Of a stretch of DNA of 64,000 nt, positions 9,301 to 19,009 are shown piece after piece. Every line of letters starts with the position of its first letter. Within the stretch, counting starts at the first letter, position 1. The stretch is from assembly GCF_000799735.1 (NCBI RefSeq), contig NZ_JUHH01000001.1:1550001-1614000 (forward strand), in the 5' to 3' direction. This DNA comes from Methylotenera sp. G11. GTDB taxonomy: Bacteria; Pseudomonadota; Gammaproteobacteria; Burkholderiales; Methylophilaceae. The translations under genes and the position numbers were made by a program. The notes beneath the pieces were generated by a model. The model saw only the letters and a list, made by a program, of their open reading frames with translations. It was not told the origin of the DNA and did not search any database.

Positions 9301-11361
9301 TTAAGCAATCATGCCACTGTGTCTCAGCAGGGCATCAATGCTTGGCTCGCGGCCACGGAATGCGGCAAACGATTCCATCGCGGAACGGGAGCCGCCTTTT
9401 GCCAGGATTTCCTGCCAGTAGCGCTGACCGGCCTCCCTCGATAGCACGCCGTCTTCCTCAAACATGCTGTAAACATCGGCAGACAGCACCTCGGCCCATT
9501 TATAGCTGTAGTAACCGGCAGCATAACCGCCCGAAAACACATGCGTGAAGTTATGCGGAAAGCGGTTCCATTTAGGCGGACGCACCACAGCGACTTCATC
9601 GCGCACAGACTCAATCAGGTCAAGCGCAGTCGTTGCCCCATGCGGGTCAAACTCGCTGTGCAGGCGAATATCAAACAGGGAGAACTCGATCTGGCGCACA
9701 GTCTGCATACCGGCCTGGAAGTTCTTTGCTGCCACCATCTTGTCAAAAAGCGAACGCGGCAATTGCTCACCGGTATCCACATGCGCCGTCATGTTGCGCA
9801 GCACTTCCCATTCCCAGCAGAAGTTTTCCATGAACTGGCTTGGCAACTCTACCGCATCCCACTCCACACCCTTAATGCCGGATACGCTGTAATCATCCAC
9901 TTCCGTGAGCATGTGGTGCAGGCCGTGGCCAAACTCATGGAACATGGTCAGCACTTCATCATGCGTGAACAAGGCAGGTTTGCCGCCGACCGGCGCAGAG
10001 AAGTTACAGGTCAGATAGGCAACCGGCCTGGTCAGGCCGCCGGCTGATTTACGGCGCGTGATGGCTTCATCCATCCAGGCGCCGCCACGCTTGTTGTTGC
10101 GCGCATACAAATCCAGATAGAACTGGCCGATCAACTCGCCCTGCTCATCCTTGATATCGTAAAAACTTGCATCTTCGTGCCACACCGGCGCATCAGAACG
10201 GCTCACATGAATGCCGAAAATGGTTTCCACGACCTTGAACAAACCTGCCAGCACTTTATGCTCAGGAAAATACTGCTTCACTTCCTGGTCTGAAAACGCA
10301 TATTTATCTTCACGCAGCTTCTCGGAAACATAGGACACATCCCAGGCTTGCATGTCAGTGATGCCAAGTTTGGCAGCGTATTCATCCAGCTCTATTTTAT
10401 CCCGCAGCGCAAACGGCTTCGCCCTGGCGGCCAGGTCCTTGAGGAAAGACTCCACATGCTGCGCCGAGTCAGCCATTTTTGTCGCGATGGAAAGCTCTGC
10501 ATAGTTATCAAAGCCGAGCAATTGTGCAGCTTCGTGCCGCAACTTGAGTATCTGCGCAATGACAGGCGTGTTATCCCACTCCGGTTTTGCGAACTCGGAA
10601 GCCCGGGTAGCGTAGGCACGGTAAAGCGTTTCACGTAATTCACGGTTATCTGCATATTGCAGTACCGGCAAATAGGACGGGAAATGCAAGGTGAATTTCC
10701 AGCCGGTCTTATCTTCCGCTTTTGCCGCATCGGCAGCGGCCTGCAGCACATCCTGTGGTATACCTTGCAAGGTTTTTGCGTCGTGTACGTACAAAGCATA
10801 ATCATTGGTGGCATCCAGCACGTTTTCCTCGAATTTGGAGGAAAGTTTGGACAGCTCTTCCTGAATCTCCTTGAAACGCGCTTTCTGGCCGGCTGGCAAC
10901 TCCGCACCGCCCAGACGGAAATCGCGCAATTCATTCTCAACGATTTTTTTCTGCGCCACCGTCAGCGTTTCAAACGCCTGGCTATTGCGCAAAGTGCGGA
11001 ATTTGGCGTACAGGCGCTCATCCTGCCCCAGGTCCGCGTAAAAGTCCGTGAGTTTCGACAGGTTCTCATTGTAGGCCTCACGCAGCTCCGGGCTGTTCAC
11101 GACCGCATTGATATGACCGACCTGCGACCATGCACGCGACAGGCGTTCTTCCATATCTTCCAGCTTGCTGGCGAAGTTATCCCAGGTCACGGCACCGTCA
11201 CCCACGCTGCCATCAGCCGTGGCAAGCGCTTCGACTGTTTTTCTGGCATCTGCCAGCAGGCTGTCGATCGCCGGGGAAACATGCTCGGCTTTTACCTCAT
11301 TGAATTTGGGTAAACCTGCAAAATGCAGAAGCGGATTATTTTCTGATTGTGAAATAGACAC
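9301..11361 (-). CDS. prlC: Oligopeptidase A (M3 family zinc metallopeptidase)
   Basis: Cytoplasmic zinc peptidase that degrades oligopeptides and cleaved signal peptides. 686 residues, typical of the family. The zinc motif HEFGHGLHH starts at H475 (H475, E476, H479), and the third ligand region G-V-E-W-D-A-V-E-L-P-S-Q follows about 25 residues later. The substrate-side motif F-S-G-G-Y-A-A-G-Y-Y-S-Y is near 620. The start is GTG (11359-11361); the ribosome site is weak and no in-frame ATG lies close. It stands alone between a DUF4870 gene and the dyad repeat upstream of xthA. Confidence 0.96.
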   Translation of the reverse strand: MSISQSENNPLLHFAGLPKFNEVKAEHVSPAIDSLLADARKTVEALATADGSVGDGAVTWDNFASKLEDMEERLSRAWSQVGHINAVVNSPELREAYNENLSKLTDFYADLGQDERLYAKFRTLRNSQAFETLTVAQKKIVENELRDFRLGGAELPAGQKARFKEIQEELSKLSSKFEENVLDATNDYALYVHDAKTLQGIPQDVLQAAADAAKAEDKTGWKFTLHFPSYLPVLQYADNRELRETLYRAYATRASEFAKPEWDNTPVIAQILKLRHEAAQLLGFDNYAELSIATKMADSAQHVESFLKDLAARAKPFALRDKIELDEYAAKLGITDMQAWDVSYVSEKLREDKYAFSDQEVKQYFPEHKVLAGLFKVVETIFGIHVSRSDAPVWHEDASFYDIKDEQGELIGQFYLDLYARNNKRGGAWMDEAITRRKSAGGLTRPVAYLTCNFSAPVGGKPALFTHDEVLTMFHEFGHGLHHMLTEVDDYSVSGIKGVEWDAVELPSQFMENFCWEWEVLRNMTAHVDTGEQLPRSLFDKMVAAKNFQAGMQTVRQIEFSLFDIRLHSEFDPHGATTALDLIESVRDEVAVVRPPKWNRFPHNFTHVFSGGYAAGYYSYKWAEVLSADVYSMFEEDGVLSREAGQRYWQEILAKGGSRSAMESFAAFRGREPSIDALLRHSGMIA

Positions 11362-11418
11362 TGCGCGGAATCTTTCTGTTTAAAAACAAATGGGTCAAAG
11401 GTCTGGTGGGTTAAACGT

Positions 11419-11760
11419 CTAGTTGATTAAACGCAAGGTGAGCGGGTAACGGTAATACTCACCTTTACTGCTTGATATGGCGGCAATAATGCAGAAAACA
11501 ATATTGAATACCCAAATCAGCCCCAATAATAAAAATCCGACCAATATGAAAACCAGCACATAAGCTGCAAACTGCGCCAGCAGCAGCGTGATCTGGAAGT
11601 TCAGGGCTTCTTTGGCCTGCGCTGCAATGTATTCACTGTCATTTTTCTTCAATAGCCACACCACTAATGACGGGATGAACGAAAACAATATGCCGCCCAG
11701 GTGGGTAATCGTCACAATGTTTTTATCGTCGTTGCTGGGCACAGTAATTTCAGTGGACAT
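11419..11760 (-). CDS. DUF4870 small membrane protein
   Basis: 113-residue inner-membrane protein of the DUF4870 family; the molecular function is unknown. Three hydrophobic segments are seen (about 18-38, 52-75, 76-98). The family's H-L-x-G near residue 20, the A-x-x-A-L-N-F-Q motif near 50 and the Y-x-Y-P-L-T-L-R-L-I end are present. It lies between ptsI and prlC on the same strand, with gaps of 89 and 57 bases, so co-transcription is possible but not shown. Confidence 0.88.
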   Translation of the reverse strand: MSTEITVPSNDDKNIVTITHLGGILFSFIPSLVVWLLKKNDSEYIAAQAKEALNFQITLLLAQFAAYVLVFILVGFLLLGLIWVFNIVFCIIAAISSSKGEYYRYPLTLRLIN

Positions 11761-11849
11761 GTTTAAACCTTTTAAAGTCTGCAGTTAATAGCGAATGATG
11801 GGTTCAGCAAGCCGCAACGGCCATGAACCAGCTGCTATAAAGCCAGTGG

Positions 11850-13598
11850 TTAGTTGAGATTGATTTTATTGACTACAAGTTCAATTTTGTCAGAATCCGT
11901 CAAGCCAAGCACCTTGCGCGCCTGTCCGGACAGCTCGCTCAACTGGCTATGCAGAACCTGCTGCTTGATGCTTAGCACATGTGACGGGTGCATGGAGAAC
12001 TGGCGCAAGCCCATTCCCAGCAACAGCTTGGTCAGCTTGGCATCACCCGCCATTTCACCGCATACGGAAACGGCTTTGCCCTGCTTTGCACCTGCTTTGA
12101 TCGTCATGGAGATCAGCTTCAGCACTGATGGATGCATAGGGTTATACAGATGTGCTACAGCATCATCGGTACGGTCTATCGCCAATGTATATTGAATCAG
12201 GTCGTTAGTACCGATGGACAGGAAATCCAGCTCGTCGGCAAAAGCTTCGGCATTGATCGCCGCAGCCGGGATTTCGATCATGCCGCCAAGCTCGACGTTT
12301 TCATCGAACGGGATGTTTTCCTTACGCAGGCTTGCCTTGGCACGTTCAAGAAATACTTTCGTCTGGCGCAATTCCGAAAGCATGCACAGCATCGGGATCA
12401 GGATCTTGATTTTTCCGTAATGAGATGCCCGCAGCAATGCACGCAGCTGGGTATGGAAAATCTGCGGCTCGGACAGGCACAGGCGGATCGCCCGCAGCCC
12501 CAGTGCCGGGTTGGGTGAGTTCACCACCGTATCGGCATTCATCTGCTTATCCGCCCCCAGGTCCAGGGTGCGGATAGTGACTGGCGCGCCTTTCATGGCT
12601 TCTGCCACTGATTTATAAGCCTCGAACTGCTCTTCTTCATTCGGCATATCATGCCGGTTCATGAACAGGAACTCGGTACGGTACAGCCCGATGCCGGTCG
12701 CGCCGGAAGCCTTGACCGCTGCCACGTCTTCCGGCAGTTCGATATTGGCCATCAGCTCTATGGCCGTGCCGTCTATGGTCAGCGCTTTGGTGGTTTTGAT
12801 GCGTTGCAGCTTTTGCTGCTCAAGTTCCCACTGTTCCTGCTTTAATTTGTACTCATCCAGAATCTCTTTGGATGGATTAACGATGACAACGCCCAGGTCA
12901 CCATCAACAATGATGAGTTCACCATCATTGATCAGGTCACGCGCACGCTGCAACGCGACAATAGAAGGGATATTGAGGCTGCGTGCCAGGATCGCCGTAT
13001 GCGAGGTTGCGCCGCCCACATCCGTGATGAACGCCGCGAACTGGTGCTGCTTGAATTGAATGGCATCCGCAGGGGAAACATCATGCGCAACCAGGATCAG
13101 TTTACGCTCCTGATGCAAGGCGCTGTTCTGCTGCTCGGTACTGAGCTGCGCCTGATGGCCAAGCAGCACCTTGATGATACGCTCAACAACCTGAATGACA
13201 TCCTGCTTGCGTTCACGCAGGTAGCTGTCTTCAATCTGCTCGAACTGGTCGACAATGTCGTCCATCTGCAGCTTGATGGCCCACTCGGCATTGCATTGTT
13301 CATTCCTGATGATATTTTTAGGCACTTCAGACAGTGACTTGTCTTCCAGCATCAGCAAGTGTGTACCGATGAACGCAGCCAGCTCTGCCGGCGCATTCTT
13401 GCGCAGGCTGCCCTTGATCTGCGCCAGATCCTGCTTAACGGTGGTGATTGCGTTGCTGAAACGCTTTACTTCATCGTCAATCAAATGTTTGGGCAGCTGG
13501 TAATGCACCACTTCCAGCAATGCATTGGAAAGCAGGTGCGCATGGCCGATCGCAATGCCGCTGGAAACGCCTACACCATGAATACTGAAACTGGTCAT
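11850..13598 (-). CDS. ptsI: Phosphotransferase system enzyme I
   Basis: Takes phosphate from phosphoenolpyruvate and passes it to HPr. 582 residues, a typical length. Active-site His200 lies in GGATSHTAILARS. The PEP-binding barrel has G-L-Y-R-T-E-F-L-F-M-N-R, the I-G-T-N-D-L-I-Q-Y motif and the catalytic Cys in S-V-C-G-E-M-A-G-D. Its ATG overlaps the ptsH stop codon (ATGA). No sugar-specific EIIB/EIIC lies in the cluster, so with HprK and the IIA-Man protein this looks like a regulatory rather than a transport PTS. Confidence 0.97.
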   Translation of the reverse strand: MTSFSIHGVGVSSGIAIGHAHLLSNALLEVVHYQLPKHLIDDEVKRFSNAITTVKQDLAQIKGSLRKNAPAELAAFIGTHLLMLEDKSLSEVPKNIIRNEQCNAEWAIKLQMDDIVDQFEQIEDSYLRERKQDVIQVVERIIKVLLGHQAQLSTEQQNSALHQERKLILVAHDVSPADAIQFKQHQFAAFITDVGGATSHTAILARSLNIPSIVALQRARDLINDGELIIVDGDLGVVIVNPSKEILDEYKLKQEQWELEQQKLQRIKTTKALTIDGTAIELMANIELPEDVAAVKASGATGIGLYRTEFLFMNRHDMPNEEEQFEAYKSVAEAMKGAPVTIRTLDLGADKQMNADTVVNSPNPALGLRAIRLCLSEPQIFHTQLRALLRASHYGKIKILIPMLCMLSELRQTKVFLERAKASLRKENIPFDENVELGGMIEIPAAAINAEAFADELDFLSIGTNDLIQYTLAIDRTDDAVAHLYNPMHPSVLKLISMTIKAGAKQGKAVSVCGEMAGDAKLTKLLLGMGLRQFSMHPSHVLSIKQQVLHSQLSELSGQARKVLGLTDSDKIELVVNKINLN

Positions 13599-13864
13599 TC
13601 GCCTTCGCCGAAGTAATTTTCAATCAACGCCGTCAATGCCTCGATCGCCTCAGCTTCATCGGCACCGCTGGCCTCCAGGGTAACAATCGCGCCTTTTGCC
13701 GCCGCCAGCATCATCACGCCCATGATGCTCTTGGCATTGACGCGGCGCCCATTGCGCTCAATCCACACCTCACTGGCAAACTTGCTGGCAGTTTGCGTGA
13801 GCTTGGTCGAGGCGCGGGCATGCAGACCCAGTTTGTTAATAATTTCCAGTTGCTTGCTAATCAT
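13595..13864 (-). CDS. ptsH: Phosphocarrier protein HPr
   Basis: 89-residue phosphocarrier between enzyme I and IIA proteins. Both regulatory residues are at the canonical positions: His15 in LGLHARAS (phosphorylated by enzyme I) and Ser46 in N-A-K-S-I-M-G (target of HprK, encoded four genes upstream). The frame is open for 27 codons further upstream into the EIIA gene. I choose the ATG at 13862-13864 because it puts both residues at 15 and 46 and has AGGA upstream, though 11 bases away. Confidence 0.96.
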   Translation of the reverse strand: MISKQLEIINKLGLHARASTKLTQTASKFASEVWIERNGRRVNAKSIMGVMMLAAAKGAIVTLEASGADEAEAIEALTALIENYFGEGE

Positions 13865-13880
13865 ATCAATCTGAATCCTG

Positions 13881-14303
13881 TTATTTAACGGAGCCTTGCT
13901 CGAAGCGCTCACAGCTTTCACGGTCAAACGCCACGACGCCTTCACGGCCTCCGCTCAAGGCTTTATCAACCAGCACCGGCAAAGGCTCCTGCCGATAGTT
14001 CATGACCCTGACCAGCATGGGCAGATTCACGCCAGCCACGCCTTCAACTACTCCCGGCTGCAGTATTTTAGTCACGATATTGCAAGGGGTGGCGCCATAC
14101 ATATCAGACAATACAAGCACGCCATCGCCGCTATTCACGCTCGCAACCAGTTCCATCGCCTTCGGAACGACACTGCCGGGGTCATCTTTACTGCTGACCG
14201 CGAGCGAGGCTATCTGCGGAGGGGTCTTGCCCAACATGTGGTTTGCACACTCCAGCAGGCTATCACCGAGCGTACCATGCGTAATCATTAAAATACCGAT
14301 CAT
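13881..14303 (-). CDS. PTS mannose/fructose-type IIA protein (regulatory)
   Basis: 140-residue EIIA-Man/Fru family protein. The phospho-acceptor His9 is in I-T-H-G-T-L-G, and the D-M-Y-G-A-T-P-C-N motif near residue 67 shapes the active site. No IIB, IIC or IID partner is encoded nearby, so the protein probably takes phosphate from HPr for signalling, as proposed for similar proteobacterial systems. It lies 16 bases upstream of ptsH and downstream of rapZ. Confidence 0.93.
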   Translation of the reverse strand: MIGILMITHGTLGDSLLECANHMLGKTPPQIASLAVSSKDDPGSVVPKAMELVASVNSGDGVLVLSDMYGATPCNIVTKILQPGVVEGVAGVNLPMLVRVMNYRQEPLPVLVDKALSGGREGVVAFDRESCERFEQGSVK

Positions 14304-14386
14304 TGTTTATAAGTACCTAAATTTTATGGGCATCCCAATCCTGGGGACATCGCCAGGAAGAATCGGAAAACGCCCGGTTTGCTTTA

Positions 14387-15223
14387 CTATTTGAGCTCCC
14401 GGTGCCTGGTCAGTACTTTCTGCTGCGACTGAAAATACTGGCTTAGCTGCTCGACCATGTAAACCGAGCGATGCTGGCCGCCGGTACATCCGATGGCGAC
14501 GGTCAGGTAACCGCGGTTATCCATAATAAAACACGGCAGCCATTTTTCGACAAAAGCACGGATATCCGAAAGCATCTCCTGCACTGAATCATGCACTTCC
14601 AGATAAGCCTTGATCTGCTCGTCCTTACCCGTCAGCTCACGCAGGTTCGGGTCGTAATGCGGGTTAGGCAGGCAGCGCACATCGAATACGAAATCGGCAT
14701 CCAGCGGTATGCCATGCTTGAACCCAAACGAAGTAAACAGCAAGGTCAGCCCCGCATGCTCGCTGGACACGACATCCTTGACCCAGCCGCGCAAGGTATT
14801 GGCACTCAGGTTGCTGGTATCAATCACATGCCCCAGGCTGCCGAGATTGCCCAGCAGTTCCCGCTCATAAGCAATACTCTCAGCCAGCGTAGTCGTATCT
14901 TTGCTTAACGGATGCTTGCGCCGTGTCTCACTGAATCGCTTTACCAGCGTTTCCACGTTAGACTCCAGATACAAAACGCGTGTGTCGACATTCTGCGATT
15001 TCAGCAGGGCGATATTATCCGGCAGCGATTCAATCGCGGCACTCCGACTGTCGATACTGATCGCGACCAGATGATGATGCACGGTCGTGAGGTGGTCTGA
15101 CAGGCTGGGCAGCATGGTTGCCGGCAGGTTGTCGATACAGTAATAACCGCTATCTTCAAGCGCACGCAATGCGATACTCTTACCTGAGCCGGAAAGACCC
15201 GTCACAATGATCAGTTGCTTCAT
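14387..15223 (-). CDS. rapZ: RNase adapter/nucleotide-binding protein RapZ
   Basis: P-loop protein of the RapZ (YvcJ) family. In enterobacteria it binds sRNA and delivers GlmZ to RNase E, controlling glucosamine-6-phosphate synthase; in betaproteobacteria the target is unproved. 278 residues. Walker A GLSGSGKS at 9-16, D-N-L-P-A motif near 32, and the C-terminal domain with G-C-T-G-G-Q-H-R-S-V-Y near 245. It lies 18 bases downstream of hprK and is part of the rpoN-PTS cluster. Confidence 0.95.
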   Translation of the reverse strand: MKQLIIVTGLSGSGKSIALRALEDSGYYCIDNLPATMLPSLSDHLTTVHHHLVAISIDSRSAAIESLPDNIALLKSQNVDTRVLYLESNVETLVKRFSETRRKHPLSKDTTTLAESIAYERELLGNLGSLGHVIDTSNLSANTLRGWVKDVVSSEHAGLTLLFTSFGFKHGIPLDADFVFDVRCLPNPHYDPNLRELTGKDEQIKAYLEVHDSVQEMLSDIRAFVEKWLPCFIMDNRGYLTVAIGCTGGQHRSVYMVEQLSQYFQSQQKVLTRHRELK

Positions 15224-15241
15224 GTTATTAACTTAAAGTCG

Positions 15242-16183
15242 CTATCTGTTTTTTTTCATTTCACGCTGCTGGCGCTGGGTAAATTGCTTGGTTGCATTAA
15301 TACCGCGCAATAATAACACGTGGTTGCGGATTGCAACTTCTACCAGTACCGCAATGTTGCGCCCGGCCGCGATCGGAATCTGCACCTTAGGCACTTTGAC
15401 GCCCAGCACCTCTTCGTGCAGGGTTTTGATATTCAGCCTGTCAAGCAGCTGCGGTGCCAGTTTATCTGCCATTTCCAGCTGGATAATCAGGTCAAGCGGC
15501 TTGGTCGGCTTGACTGAATTATCGCCAAAGATGGCGCGGATATTCAGGATACCCAGGCCGCGCACCTCCAGAAAGTCCTGCAGCAAAGCCGGGCAGCGCC
15601 CTTCAACCCGCTCAGGTGAAATCCGGAAGAAATCTACGACGTCATCTGCAACCAGGCGATGCCCGCGTGAAATAAGCTCCAGAGCGAGCTCACTTTTACC
15701 GATAGCCGCCTCACCTTTAATCAGCGCACCAAAACCCTGCACCTCCATGAATACGCCATGCAGGCTGACAGATTCTGCCACTGCCTGCGCCAGGTAATGG
15801 CTCAGGAAATCCATCAGCGCAGGGCTGCGTAAAGTGGAGGTAAACAAGGGCGCGGCGTGCGCATCGGCAGCCGCCATAAGTGATTCCGGCACTTTTTCGC
15901 CGTTGGCAACGATCACGGCCGCCAGGTCGGTTGAGTACAGGTTCTCGATTGCACGTACTGCCTCGGTGGTCGGCAAGCTGCGTAAATAATCCATCTCGGC
16001 ACAGCCCAGCACCTGGACACGGTTAGGATGCACGAAATTAAGATGGCCGATGAGTGCCAGTGATGGTTTTGTGACGGTTTCGCTAGTGAGAGTATTTGAC
16101 CCGCCGTTCAGCCCTGCGATCCAATTGAGTTTGAGCTTGCGGCGGGTTTGTTTGAATAGCTCAGCGACGTTTATTTGAGCCAT
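15242..16183 (-). CDS. hprK: HPr kinase/phosphorylase
   Basis: Bifunctional enzyme that phosphorylates HPr on Ser46 and removes that phosphate. 313 residues. The C-terminal kinase domain has the P-loop GEAAIGKSE (157-165), H-R-L-V-A-D-D-V, and the HprK signature around 201-219 (F-L-E-V-R-G-L-G). The P-loop reads E-A-A where many homologues have D/P-S-G, but the essential Gly, Lys and Ser are kept. It directly follows hpf (26 bases); ptsN, often found between them in betaproteobacteria, is absent. Confidence 0.96.
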   Translation of the reverse strand: MAQINVAELFKQTRRKLKLNWIAGLNGGSNTLTSETVTKPSLALIGHLNFVHPNRVQVLGCAEMDYLRSLPTTEAVRAIENLYSTDLAAVIVANGEKVPESLMAAADAHAAPLFTSTLRSPALMDFLSHYLAQAVAESVSLHGVFMEVQGFGALIKGEAAIGKSELALELISRGHRLVADDVVDFFRISPERVEGRCPALLQDFLEVRGLGILNIRAIFGDNSVKPTKPLDLIIQLEMADKLAPQLLDRLNIKTLHEEVLGVKVPKVQIPIAAGRNIAVLVEVAIRNHVLLLRGINATKQFTQRQQREMKKNR

Positions 16184-16209
16184 AAATGATGATTAAAACA
16201 AGACGTTAA

Positions 16210-16536
16210 TTATTCAACATTCTGATGCTTAACGGCACCATTCGCTTTGTGGTGATCTGAATTCTTCTCTTTATGCCTCAACACCTGGCGGTCAAGTTTG
16301 TCAGTCAGCATATCAATTGCGCTGTACATATTCTCATCCTGACATTCCGCGTGTAAATCATTACCAGGAACATGCAGTGTAGCTTCTACCTTTTGGGCGA
16401 GCTTTTCAACACTCATGGTCACTTTGACATCGATCACATGATCAAAGTGATTACTAACTTTAGCCAGTTTGCTTGTAAGATAATCGCGCAATGCTGGGGT
16501 TATTTCTAAATGGTGACCAGTTAATTGTAAATTCAT
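16210..16536 (-). CDS. hpf: Ribosome hibernation promoting factor (short form)
   Basis: 108-residue HPF/YfiA family protein that binds the 30S subunit and helps form inactive 100S ribosomes under starvation. The single S30AE-type beta-alpha-beta domain fills residues 1-100, with the G-H-H-L-E-I-T-P-A-L-R start and the D-x-Y-S-A-I-D-M-L-x-D-K-L-D-R-Q motif near 90. A His/Lys-rich tail ends the protein. It follows rpoN by 145 bases, the usual position. Confidence 0.95.
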   Translation of the reverse strand: MNLQLTGHHLEITPALRDYLTSKLAKVSNHFDHVIDVKVTMSVEKLAQKVEATLHVPGNDLHAECQDENMYSAIDMLTDKLDRQVLRHKEKNSDHHKANGAVKHQNVE

Positions 16537-16681
16537 GACTTGCTCCTTTTGAAAATATTCTCAGGGCCTGAGCCGATCTGCTGAACCCGGAACCCATCGA
16601 ACAATTTCAGTTTACTACGTTCATTTGCTTCTGTGGGATTGAAACAAAGAATTTTTTTATTTACGCTTTGAAGCGGTAAAT

Positions 16682-18277
16682 TTATAGCGATTTTCTTAAA
16701 CTGGCAGGCGCGATATTCAGTGATTCACGGTATTTCGCAATGGTACGGCGCGCCACCACGATACCCTGCTTTGCGAGCAAATCAGTGATCTGGTTATCGG
16801 AGTAAGGCTTTTTAGGATTTTCCTGTTCGACCAGTTTCCTGATCAGCGCACGAATCGCCGTGGCTGAACAGGTGCCGCCGCTGTCGGTCGCGACCGAGCT
16901 GCCGAAAAAATATTTAAGCTCGAAGATGCCGCGTGGCGTGAGCATGTATTTATTCGTCGTTACGCGGGAAATCGTCGACTCATGCAAACCCAGCTCATCC
17001 GCGATTTCGCGCAGCACCAGGGGCTTCATCGCCACCTCGCCATACTCCAGGAAATTACGCTGGCGGTCGACAATGGCCTGCGAAACACGCAGGATGGTTG
17101 AAAAGCGCTGCTGGATATTTTTGATCATCCATTTTGCTTCCTGCATCTGGCTTTGCAGGTACTGGCTGGAGCTATCGCGGTTACGTTTCAATATGCCGGC
17201 ATAGAGCTGGTTGATCCTGAGCTTGGGAATCACGCTCTCATTCAGGCTCGCAATCCAGATGCCTTTGACTTTTTTCACGACCACTTCATGCTGGATATAA
17301 TGCTCGGAACCGATGTGGCTGAAATCGGCTCCAGGCCTCGGATTCAGGCTGGTGATGACCAGCTGCACCTGCTTCAGCGTCTGTTCGTCACAGCCCAGCT
17401 CTTTACGCAGTTTGGCAAAATCGCGCGCGCCCAATGCCGGCAGGTGCTTTTCTGCCACCAGGCGCGCCAACGCCAGGTGCGGCGTATTTTCAGGCAAGGC
17501 ATCAAGCTGCAGCAGCAGGCATTCGCTTAAATTGCGTGCACCGACACCCGCCGGATCAAGGTGCTGGATATGGCGCAGCGCCGTTTGCAGTTCCAGCGCG
17601 TCGATCTCCAGCTCCAGCGGCATTTCTTCTACGATCTCTTCCAAGGATTGTTCCAGGTAGCCATCATCATTGATGCTATCCACCAGCAGCAAGGTCAGCG
17701 TCTGGTCACGATCCGACAGCGGCATCAGCTTCAGCTGCGATAACAGGTGTTCGCGCAGGCTGATCTGCAATGTATCCTGCTGCTTGAAATCGCTGTCGTC
17801 ATCCGCCGGCATATTATTCTCATCCCAGCGGCTACCATTGGAAAACACGTCAAATTCTTCATCGAATTCAGCAGAAAATGTATCGGAGAAATCTGCAGCA
17901 CCCGGCTCGAAGTCGGAGGCTTCATCAAACTGCCCCGCTTCCGTAGTGCCGGACTCGCTGACGCCGGGCTGGAAGTCCTGGCCATTGAAACCGGCATCAA
18001 AATCACCTGCATCCGCATTGCCGGCAGCATCCTGCGCTGAAGCTGTCTGGCTGTCTGCGCCATTATTCAATGGCGAATCTTCCGCAGCCTGGTCTACAGG
18101 GTTGCCGTACTCGTCTTCGCTATCGTCACCACGCTCCAGCAGCGGGTTGGTTTGCATCAGAACGTCGATTTCCTGATTCAGCTCCAGCGTCGAAAGCTGC
18201 AACAGGCGAATGGCCTGCTGCAGTTGTGGTGTAAGGGATAAATTCTGGGAGAATTTGAGTTGTAAACCTTGCTTCAT
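16682..18277 (-). CDS. rpoN: RNA polymerase sigma-54 factor
   Basis: Alternative sigma factor that recognises -24/-12 promoters and needs an AAA+ activator. 531 residues. Region I is Gln/Leu-rich (residues 1-48). Region II is a long acidic stretch (about 50-165) rich in Asp, Glu and Gly. The core-binding and HTH domains follow, and the RpoN box [10 protein letters not shown] is at 509-518. Its ATG overlaps the lptB stop codon (ATGA), which makes sigma-54 translation coupled to LPS transport genes. Confidence 0.97.
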   Translation of the reverse strand: MKQGLQLKFSQNLSLTPQLQQAIRLLQLSTLELNQEIDVLMQTNPLLERGDDSEDEYGNPVDQAAEDSPLNNGADSQTASAQDAAGNADAGDFDAGFNGQDFQPGVSESGTTEAGQFDEASDFEPGAADFSDTFSAEFDEEFDVFSNGSRWDENNMPADDDSDFKQQDTLQISLREHLLSQLKLMPLSDRDQTLTLLLVDSINDDGYLEQSLEEIVEEMPLELEIDALELQTALRHIQHLDPAGVGARNLSECLLLQLDALPENTPHLALARLVAEKHLPALGARDFAKLRKELGCDEQTLKQVQLVITSLNPRPGADFSHIGSEHYIQHEVVVKKVKGIWIASLNESVIPKLRINQLYAGILKRNRDSSSQYLQSQMQEAKWMIKNIQQRFSTILRVSQAIVDRQRNFLEYGEVAMKPLVLREIADELGLHESTISRVTTNKYMLTPRGIFELKYFFGSSVATDSGGTCSATAIRALIRKLVEQENPKKPYSDNQITDLLAKQGIVVARRTIAKYRESLNIAPASLRKSL

Positions 18278-18996
18278 AAACGAAAATCTTTACCCAGATA
18301 AACTTCCCTGACGCTTTCACTTGCCACAATCTCGCTCGGGATACCGGAAGCGAACACATGCCCCTGATTGACGATATAAGCGCGATCGCAGATACCCAGG
18401 GTCTCACGCACGTTGTGGTCGGTGATTAATACGCCGATATTGCGTGAGCTCAAAAAACGGACAATCTGCTGAATATCAATCACCGCAATCGGGTCAATAC
18501 CGGCAAACGGCTCATCCAGCAACACAAAGCTGGGGTCGGAAGCCAGGCAGCGTGCAATCTCCACACGGCGCCGTTCACCGCCGGACAGGCTGATCGCGAT
18601 ACTGTCACGGATATGCGTGATATGCAGCTCTTCCAGAAGTGATTCGAGCCTCTCCTGCATTGCTTCTTCAGAAATTTCCTGTAACTGCAGAATCGCCATG
18701 ATGTTTTCAGACACGGTCAGCTTGCGGAAAATAGAGGCTTCCTGCGGCAGGTAGGACAAGCCCATTCTTGCACGCATATGAATAGGCATGCGGCTTAAAT
18801 CCACGCCGTCCAGCAAAATCCTGCCTTCATCCAGGGGCACCAGCCCTACCATCATATAAAAGCTGGTGGTTTTGCCGGCACCGTTAGGCCCCAGCAGCCC
18901 GATCACTTCTCCGCTTTTTATCGTCAAAGAAATATCCTGCACCACGGTACGTGCCTTATAAGACTTGCGCAGATTCTCTACAACGAGTTCACTCAT
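18274..18996 (-). CDS. lptB: LPS export ABC transporter ATP-binding protein LptB
   Basis: Cytoplasmic ATPase of the LptB2FGC transporter that drives LPS out of the inner membrane. 240 residues from the ATG at 18994-18996; a GTG directly before it is also in frame, but GAGAG lies 6-7 bases before the ATG. Walker A GPNGAGKT, the [13 protein letters not shown] signature, Walker [12 protein letters not shown] and the switch His (I-T-D-H-N-V) are all present. It lies between lptA and rpoN, as in most proteobacteria. Confidence 0.97.
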   Translation of the reverse strand: MSELVVENLRKSYKARTVVQDISLTIKSGEVIGLLGPNGAGKTTSFYMMVGLVPLDEGRILLDGVDLSRMPIHMRARMGLSYLPQEASIFRKLTVSENIMAILQLQEISEEAMQERLESLLEELHITHIRDSIAISLSGGERRRVEIARCLASDPSFVLLDEPFAGIDPIAVIDIQQIVRFLSSRNIGVLITDHNVRETLGICDRAYIVNQGHVFASGIPSEIVASESVREVYLGKDFRL

Positions 18997-19009
18997 CACA
19001 TGCTCTCTT

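Noticed and set aside
12132-12518. Plus-strand frame over ptsI
   Set aside because: Shadow of enzyme I, which has all its motifs; the same applies to the other long frames opposite genes.
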